Positions 4,219 to 5,948 of a DNA stretch of 5,948 nt are shown here, piece after piece. The DNA comes from Candidatus Pacearchaeota archaeon (GTDB taxonomy: Archaea; Nanobdellota; Nanobdellia; Pacearchaeales; GW2011-AR1). Each line of letters starts with the position of its first letter. Position 1 is the stretch's first letter. The position numbers and the translations under genes were made by a program. The notes below the pieces were generated by a model, which worked only from the letters and a program-made list of their open reading frames with translations, was not told the DNA's origin and did not search any database. Location of the stretch: assembly GCA_026395775.1 (NCBI GenBank), contig JAPLYA010000073.1, forward strand, positions 1-5,948. Reading direction: 5' to 3'.

Positions 4219-4304
4219 GGTTCATTAGCGATTCAATTGCCCTCATCAACACAATTACCTTTGAGGCAGGGAATAGTTTCTTTTTATCTCTCAATCAGTA
4301 ACAT

Positions 4305-4323
4305 AACTAAGCTCACCTTAGTT
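4305..4323. repeat. Hairpin repeat AACTAAG-N5-CTTAGTT, copy 2
   Basis: Perfect 7-bp arms (4305-4311, 4317-4323) flank CTCAC. It lies 30 bp before the TATA box of the 114-aa gene. Copy 1 lies 10 bp before a TATA box. The difference is two helical turns. Confidence 0.6.
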
Positions 4324-4342
4324 CAAGATTATTATTCTCCAG

Positions 4343-4361
4343 CACAATAATGCTTAAATAG
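4343..4361 (+). promoter_or_regulatory. Promoter block of the 114-aa gene, identical to that of the four-Cys gene
   Basis: CACAATAATGCTTAAATAG contains the TATA-like CTTAAATA (4353-4360), centred 26 bp before the ATG at 4382. The whole 19-mer is repeated exactly on the minus strand at 5652-5634, before the four-Cys gene. A shared regulator or a recently copied promoter is implied. Confidence 0.7.
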
Positions 4362-4381
4362 TTGAAAGAATAGAGAGAACT

Positions 4382-4726
4382 ATGGCTAATTATTCATTAA
4401 GATTATATCTCAGCTCTGAAGATAAGCATTGTAAAGAACAATTAGAAATAACTGGTGAGACACCCGGGCTGGGAGAAGAGCTTAGATTAAGTAATGGGAG
4501 ACAAGGAAGTTATTTGGTTTTTAGAATAGAGAGACCCATCATAGTAGAGTCTTCAATCACAAAACCGAGAGGTTCACCAACAATTGGTGAGCAACAAATA
4601 ATAATGGTTCATGCAGCAAAATCAGAACTTGAAACCCGAGCACAAACCCTACAACCACCACGAGAAAGCCCACCACTTAAAGATTCTTCTAATCCCCAAC
4701 CACCAAGAGAAATGGTGGACTTATAA
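4382..4726 (+). CDS. Unknown 114-aa protein with proline-rich tail
   Basis: I do not recognise it. Residues 1-60 look like a small beta-rich domain (NYSLRLYLSS, 3-12; SYLVFRIERPIIVES, 43-57), with one Cys (17) and no membrane segment. Residues 61-80 contain QQIIMVHAAK. Residues 81-114 are disordered and rich in Pro, Ser and Glu, with QPPRE repeated at 91-95 and 106-110. The DNA behind the two QPPRE units differs at 1 of 16 bases. Two perfect inverted repeats lie inside the gene (4574-4590 and 4700-4718). The start is set by a promoter placed for a leaderless mRNA, and that promoter is shared with the four-Cys gene. It may be a cytoplasmic accessory protein, but no role can be given. Confidence 0.68.
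   Translation: MANYSLRLYLSSEDKHCKEQLEITGETPGLGEELRLSNGRQGSYLVFRIERPIIVESSITKPRGSPTIGEQQIIMVHAAKSELETRAQTLQPPRESPPLKDSSNPQPPREMVDL
4574..4590. repeat. Perfect palindrome TCACCAA-CAA-TTGGTGA inside a gene
   Basis: The 7-bp arms (4574-4580 and 4584-4590) have a 3-bp centre. It encodes the SPTIGE part of the 114-aa protein. It is a possible binding site or hairpin, or chance. Confidence 0.4.
4700..4718. repeat. Hairpin CCACCA-N7-TGGTGG just before a stop codon
   Basis: A 6-bp GC-rich stem (4700-4705 with 4713-4718) ends 5 bp before the stop codon of the 114-aa gene. It may fold in the mRNA near its 3' end. Confidence 0.35.
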
Positions 4727-4757
4727 TCATTCTCTTTCTTGTTGGATTTTAGCACAA

Positions 4758-4786
4758 AGATTTATTAGCTTAAATCTGTTTTCTTT
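4758..4786 (+). terminator. Hairpin plus T-rich tract after the 114-aa gene
   Basis: AGATTTA (4758-4764) and TAAATCT (4771-4777) form a 7-bp stem with a 6-base loop, followed by GTTTTCTTT. It lies about 30 bp after the stop at 4726. The T-rich tract is the part most likely to matter in an archaeon; the hairpin may be incidental. Confidence 0.4.
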
Positions 4787-4787
4787 C

Positions 4788-4807
4788 ACTAACCCAACCT
4801 TAGTTCA
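4788..4807. repeat. Hairpin repeat, degenerate copy 3 (ACTAA...CCTTAGTTCA)
   Basis: This matches copies 1 and 2 at about 18 of 22 positions, best in AACCTTAGTTCA. The left arm is damaged, so only a 5-bp stem (ACTAA with TTAGT) remains. It has the same orientation as the other two. Confidence 0.45.
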
Positions 4808-4860
4808 CAATAAAAGAGAAAAAACCCAAAAAGGTTCTGATAAGAAGCATTAACAGAACT

Positions 4861-4881
4861 CGTTTTTGAACCCTAAAAACG
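4861..4881. repeat. Hairpin CGTTTTT-N7-AAAAACG at the end of the AbrB remnant
   Basis: Perfect 7-bp arms (4861-4867 and 4875-4881) lie 2 bp beyond the minus-strand stop of the AbrB remnant. It was probably the 3' hairpin or terminator of the original gene. On the minus strand the left arm gives CGTTTTT before the loop. Confidence 0.4.
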
Positions 4882-4883
4882 CA

Positions 4884-4993
4884 CTATGATCGCTTTTTTA
4901 AGCCAATCTGATGTTTAGATACATCAACCTCTAGTTCATCACCTTCTTTTAATTCAGCTTTTTCAATATATTGTTTATAGACTAGAATATCAA
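4884..4993 (-). pseudogene. AbrB/SpoVT-type DNA-binding protein, 3' remnant
   Basis: On the minus strand the last 37 or so codons before the TAG at 4884-4886 read ILVYKQYIEKAELKEGDE and then LEVDVSKHQIGLKKRS. This is the typical C-terminal half of an archaeal AbrB-type protein (pattern: [IL]PKxYIEKAGLKEGDELEV, then a strand ending in LKKR). These proteins are often antitoxins or transition-state regulators. The usual N-terminal strand that should precede ILVYK is missing. Upstream of about 4993 the frame is simply the antisense of the HNH gene, with no start codon in AbrB-like sequence. The gene appears to have lost its 5' half where the HNH gene joined. The family call rests on the KAELKEGDELEV signature. 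Confidence 0.65.
4974..4981 (+). promoter_or_regulatory. TATA-like box of the HNH gene, inside the AbrB remnant
   Basis: TTTATAGA is centred about 31 bp before the ATG at 5009, predicting a transcript with a leader of only about 5 bases. It lies within the antisense AbrB remnant, so this promoter may have arisen by chance at the junction. Confidence 0.4.
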
Positions 4994-5008
4994 AAAGCAA
5001 AAAACTAC

Positions 5009-5347
5009 ATGAAATGGCACAGTATTGAGTTTGAGACTTATAAAAAGTTAACAGAAAAATGTGCTGTTTGTGGTTTTGATAAGTTTGTCGCCTTACATCA
5101 TTTAGACTACAACAAAGCCAATACCTCTTCAGATAATCTGGTTGGTTTATGTCCAAACCACCACCAGATGCTTCATACAGTCAAATATAAAGAGGAGATA
5201 TTTCAGCTATTAAGAGAAAAAGGTTTTAACCCAAAAAGAGAAAGAGTTAAGAAAAGACATAAAAGGGGGTTACTAACCCCCCCAAGTTACAGAAACCCAA
5301 TTTCAAACCAACCCCACAACTCAGATACTGACGAAGTTAGTTTTTAA
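5009..5347 (+). CDS. HNH endonuclease-family protein (112 aa)
   Basis: The zinc/HNH core is clear. C18-x2-C21 (CAVCGF) is followed by HH at 30-31 (ALHHLDYN), N43 (SSDNLVGL) and C48-x2-H51-H52 (CPNHHQMLH, with H56). This is the beta-beta-alpha metal fold of HNH nucleases, which cut DNA as homing, restriction or free-standing enzymes. Residues 57-80 are a basic helix, and the tail (81-112) is basic then polar and looks disordered. ATG 5009 is the only standard start, but the frame stays open back to 4919 and the codons just before it (RLEYQKAKNY) read like protein. The natural N-terminus may therefore have been longer and been lost at the AbrB junction. It converges with the four-Cys gene, with 2 bp between the stops. 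The target is unknown. Confidence 0.82.
   Translation: MKWHSIEFETYKKLTEKCAVCGFDKFVALHHLDYNKANTSSDNLVGLCPNHHQMLHTVKYKEEIFQLLREKGFNPKRERVKKRHKRGLLTPPSYRNPISNQPHNSDTDEVSF
5265..5281. repeat. Perfect 17-bp palindrome GGGGGTTA-C-TAACCCCC
   Basis: The 8-bp arms (5265-5272 and 5274-5281) flank a single central base, within the C-terminal coding region of the HNH gene (GLLTPP). A G5/C5 block is very unusual in DNA this AT-rich. It could be a protein-binding site, the target of the nuclease, or a hairpin in the mRNA. Confidence 0.6.
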
Positions 5348-5351
5348 TTCT
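5331..5351 (-). terminator. 3' element copy D after the four-Cys gene
   Basis: Read on the minus strand, the 21 bases starting inside the TAG stop of the four-Cys gene match copy A (1079-1099) at 20 positions, including AACTAACTTCGT. It overlaps the end of the convergent HNH gene. The T-rich extension seen in copies A and B is missing here. Confidence 0.45.
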
Positions 5352-5613
5352 AGAATCCAGCATGGCGTAATCTAGTCTGCATACTGTAATTAATAAAGTA
5401 ATTAACAGCCCTTATTTCTAACTCGTTGGGTATATGACTAAAATCCGGCATAGGTGTCGATGTGCTTGTTTCCAAATCATCCTCTGCTTCAGGATGAATA
5501 CAACCAGCTCCCCTCTCAACCTTTTCAATACCGTAAGTTTTTTCTCTAAACCCAACATATCTACAACCCAAACAAGAAGAAAATCTGCAAGCATCATCAT
5601 GAATTCGAGCCAT
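5350..5613 (-). CDS. Small four-cysteine protein (87 aa), possible metal binder
   Basis: I do not recognise the family. Near the N-terminus lies C9-x4-C14-x2-C17, followed after 20 residues by C38-x-H40 (GAGCIHPEAEDD). This could hold a zinc ion or an iron-sulfur cluster. Residues 41-60 are acidic and Thr/Ser-rich, and 60-87 are a helix-like C-terminus (ELEIRAVNYFINYSMQTRL). No signal peptide or membrane segment is seen. The start at 5613 is supported by a promoter placed for a leaderless mRNA, whose 19-bp core is identical to that of the 114-aa gene. The 3' end lies 2 bp from the convergent HNH stop. Candidate roles are a redox protein or a zinc-ribbon accessory protein; none is supported beyond the Cys pattern. 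Confidence 0.68.
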   Translation of the reverse strand: MARIHDDACRFSSCLGCRYVGFREKTYGIEKVERGAGCIHPEAEDDLETSTSTPMPDFSHIPNELEIRAVNYFINYSMQTRLRHAGF

Positions 5614-5633
5614 GTTTTAATTAACTCCCCGAG

Positions 5634-5652
5634 CTATTTAAGCATTATTGTG
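5634..5652 (-). promoter_or_regulatory. Promoter block of the four-Cys gene, second copy of the 19-mer
   Basis: On the minus strand CACAATAATGCTTAAATAG is identical to 4343-4361. Its TATA-like CTTAAATA is centred 26 bp before the ATG at 5613, as in the first copy. Confidence 0.7.
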
Positions 5653-5740
5653 ATAACTATTAATAAATTAAAACTATTTCAGTAAACAAGAAAGTCAAAG
5701 CCGATTGGTTTGGAATACAATTACCCCCGCGCTTGCACAG

Positions 5741-5770
5741 AAGTTAAGTAAACAAAAGCTTTAGCTTATT
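5741..5770 (-). terminator. 3' element copy C after the transposase fragment
   Basis: On the minus strand, about 70 bp after the transposase stop, lies AATAAGCTAAAGCTTTTGTT followed by TACTTAACTT. It has an AAGC-TTTA-GCTT mini-hairpin (5756-5767) and the GCTTTTGTTTACTT core of copies A and B. It is likely a terminator or part of the end of the mobile element. Confidence 0.4.
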
Positions 5771-5783
5771 CTTTACCTCTCAA
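5769..5783 (+). repeat. 15-bp repeat TTCTTTACCTCTCAA, copy 2
   Basis: Identical to 1183-1197. It is followed after 10 bp by a TATA-like TTTTAAAA (5793-5800) and then, 26 bp beyond that box's centre, by an ATG (5823) opening a 7-codon frame MNKILSS. This could be the decapitated front of a gene like the one at 1256 (MDKVIKQ). Confidence 0.4.
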
Positions 5784-5792
5784 GTTCATAAC

Positions 5793-5800
5793 TTTTAAAA
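5793..5800 (+). promoter_or_regulatory. Orphan TATA-like box with no gene behind it
   Basis: TTTTAAAA is centred about 26 bp before ATG 5823, the same spacing as the real genes here, but the frame stops after 7 codons at the end of the transposase fragment. It may be a leftover promoter of a gene destroyed by insertion, or chance in AT-rich DNA. Confidence 0.3.
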
Positions 5801-5837
5801 ATCCTCAAAACTATCAAGTTTCATGAATAAGATACTG

Positions 5838-5948
5838 TCATCTTAGCGAATGGTGCAACATCTTCCCCATTTTTCTGATTAAATTCAAAATCTTATTCCT
5901 CCCCAGTTTCAAATTTATCTCTGCCATTTCTGCTGGAGTTTTTCCCTT
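5838..5948 (-). CDS. Probable DDE transposase, C-terminal 36 residues (cut by window edge)
   Basis: The minus strand reads KGKTPAEMAEINLKLGRNKI and then LNLIRKMGKMLHHSLR before a TGA at 5838-5840, open to the right edge. The signature [LNK]GKTPAE-[MK]-A-[GE]-I followed by L-x-LG-x-NK-x-x-x-LI is what I know from the C-termini of archaeal rve/DDE-type insertion-sequence transposases, just after the N-F-[IV]-R-P-H region (outside the window). It places one end of an insertion sequence inside 5690-5840, although I cannot identify its terminal inverted repeat. The IS family cannot be named from this fragment. Confidence 0.6.
   Translation of the reverse strand, partial: KGKTPAEMAEINLKLGRNKILNLIRKMGKMLHHSLR

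Noticed and set aside
4215..4301. 28-codon frame MGFISDSIALIN... with a weak TATA-like TAATAAAT about 26 bp upstream
   Set aside because: The start lies in the T-rich 3' element and the DNA matches the non-coding region 1117-1197, where the frame has no ATG. More likely part of a repeated intergenic unit.
4611..4853. 80-codon plus-strand frame rich in His, Asn and Lys
   Set aside because: Mostly a shifted frame of the 114-aa gene with a non-coding extension; no promoter.
4994..5156. Upstream part of the minus-strand frame that ends in the AbrB remnant
   Set aside because: It is the antisense of the HNH core (rich in Cys, Gln and Tyr) with no AbrB-like residues before about ILVYK, so it was not counted as part of the remnant.
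5434..5685. Plus-strand 83-codon and minus-strand 60-codon frames over the four-Cys gene
   Set aside because: Shadows of the 5350-5613 gene, which alone has a properly placed promoter.

Overview
The window looks like an accessory stretch of an AT-rich archaeal chromosome, most likely a DPANN archaeon of the Pacearchaeota/Woesearchaeota kind; the lineage is inferred, not shown. The archaeal signs are TATA-like boxes whose centre lies about 26 bp before the ATG of nearly every gene, giving leaderless mRNAs; no clear Shine-Dalgarno sequences; an archaeal-type Lhr helicase; and small archaeal families (apparent DUF5654, DUF3096, AbrB, winged helix).

Layout, left to right. 1-600 (-) is the N-terminal 200 residues of an Lhr-type helicase cut by the window edge. 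804-1070 (+) is an 88-aa winged-helix protein, divergent from the helicase across an inverted repeat. 1256-1981 (+) and 2391-3026 (-) are convergent paralogues: N-terminal coiled coil, low-complexity linker, C-terminal helix-turn-helix. Between them lie 409 bp without a gene, holding a structured inverted repeat and short direct repeats. 3295-4166 (+) is a run of four small genes, at least three encoding membrane proteins (85 aa, DUF3096-like 45 aa, an unknown 47 aa, DUF5654-like 76 aa). 4382-4726 is an unknown 114-aa protein with a proline-rich tail. 4884-4993 (-) is the 3' remnant of an AbrB-type gene, abutting an HNH nuclease gene (5009-5347, +). 5350-5613 (-) is a small four-cysteine protein. 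5838-5948 (-) is the C-terminus of a probable DDE transposase running off the window.

The most interesting part is the coiled-coil/HTH pair. The gene at 2391-3026 carries a dense array of AACAG/AACAC motifs in the DNA that encodes its linker. The same motif, including an identical 18-bp stretch, forms a nine-copy array in the promoter region it shares with the divergent membrane-protein gene; most copies lie 10-13 or 20-22 bp apart, that is, close to whole helical turns. The paralogue at 1256-1981 has its own array of a related motif (CCAACA followed by C or G) in its linker. The simplest reading, which is inference, is a DNA-binding protein whose gene contains its own binding sites and which controls, bridges or partitions this locus.

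Other shared signals suggest a set of co-regulated or co-mobilised small genes: an identical 19-bp promoter block before two unrelated genes, a hairpin repeat in three intergenic regions, and a conserved 3' element just after four stop codons. The AbrB remnant, the HNH gene and the transposase show that the right-hand part has been rearranged.
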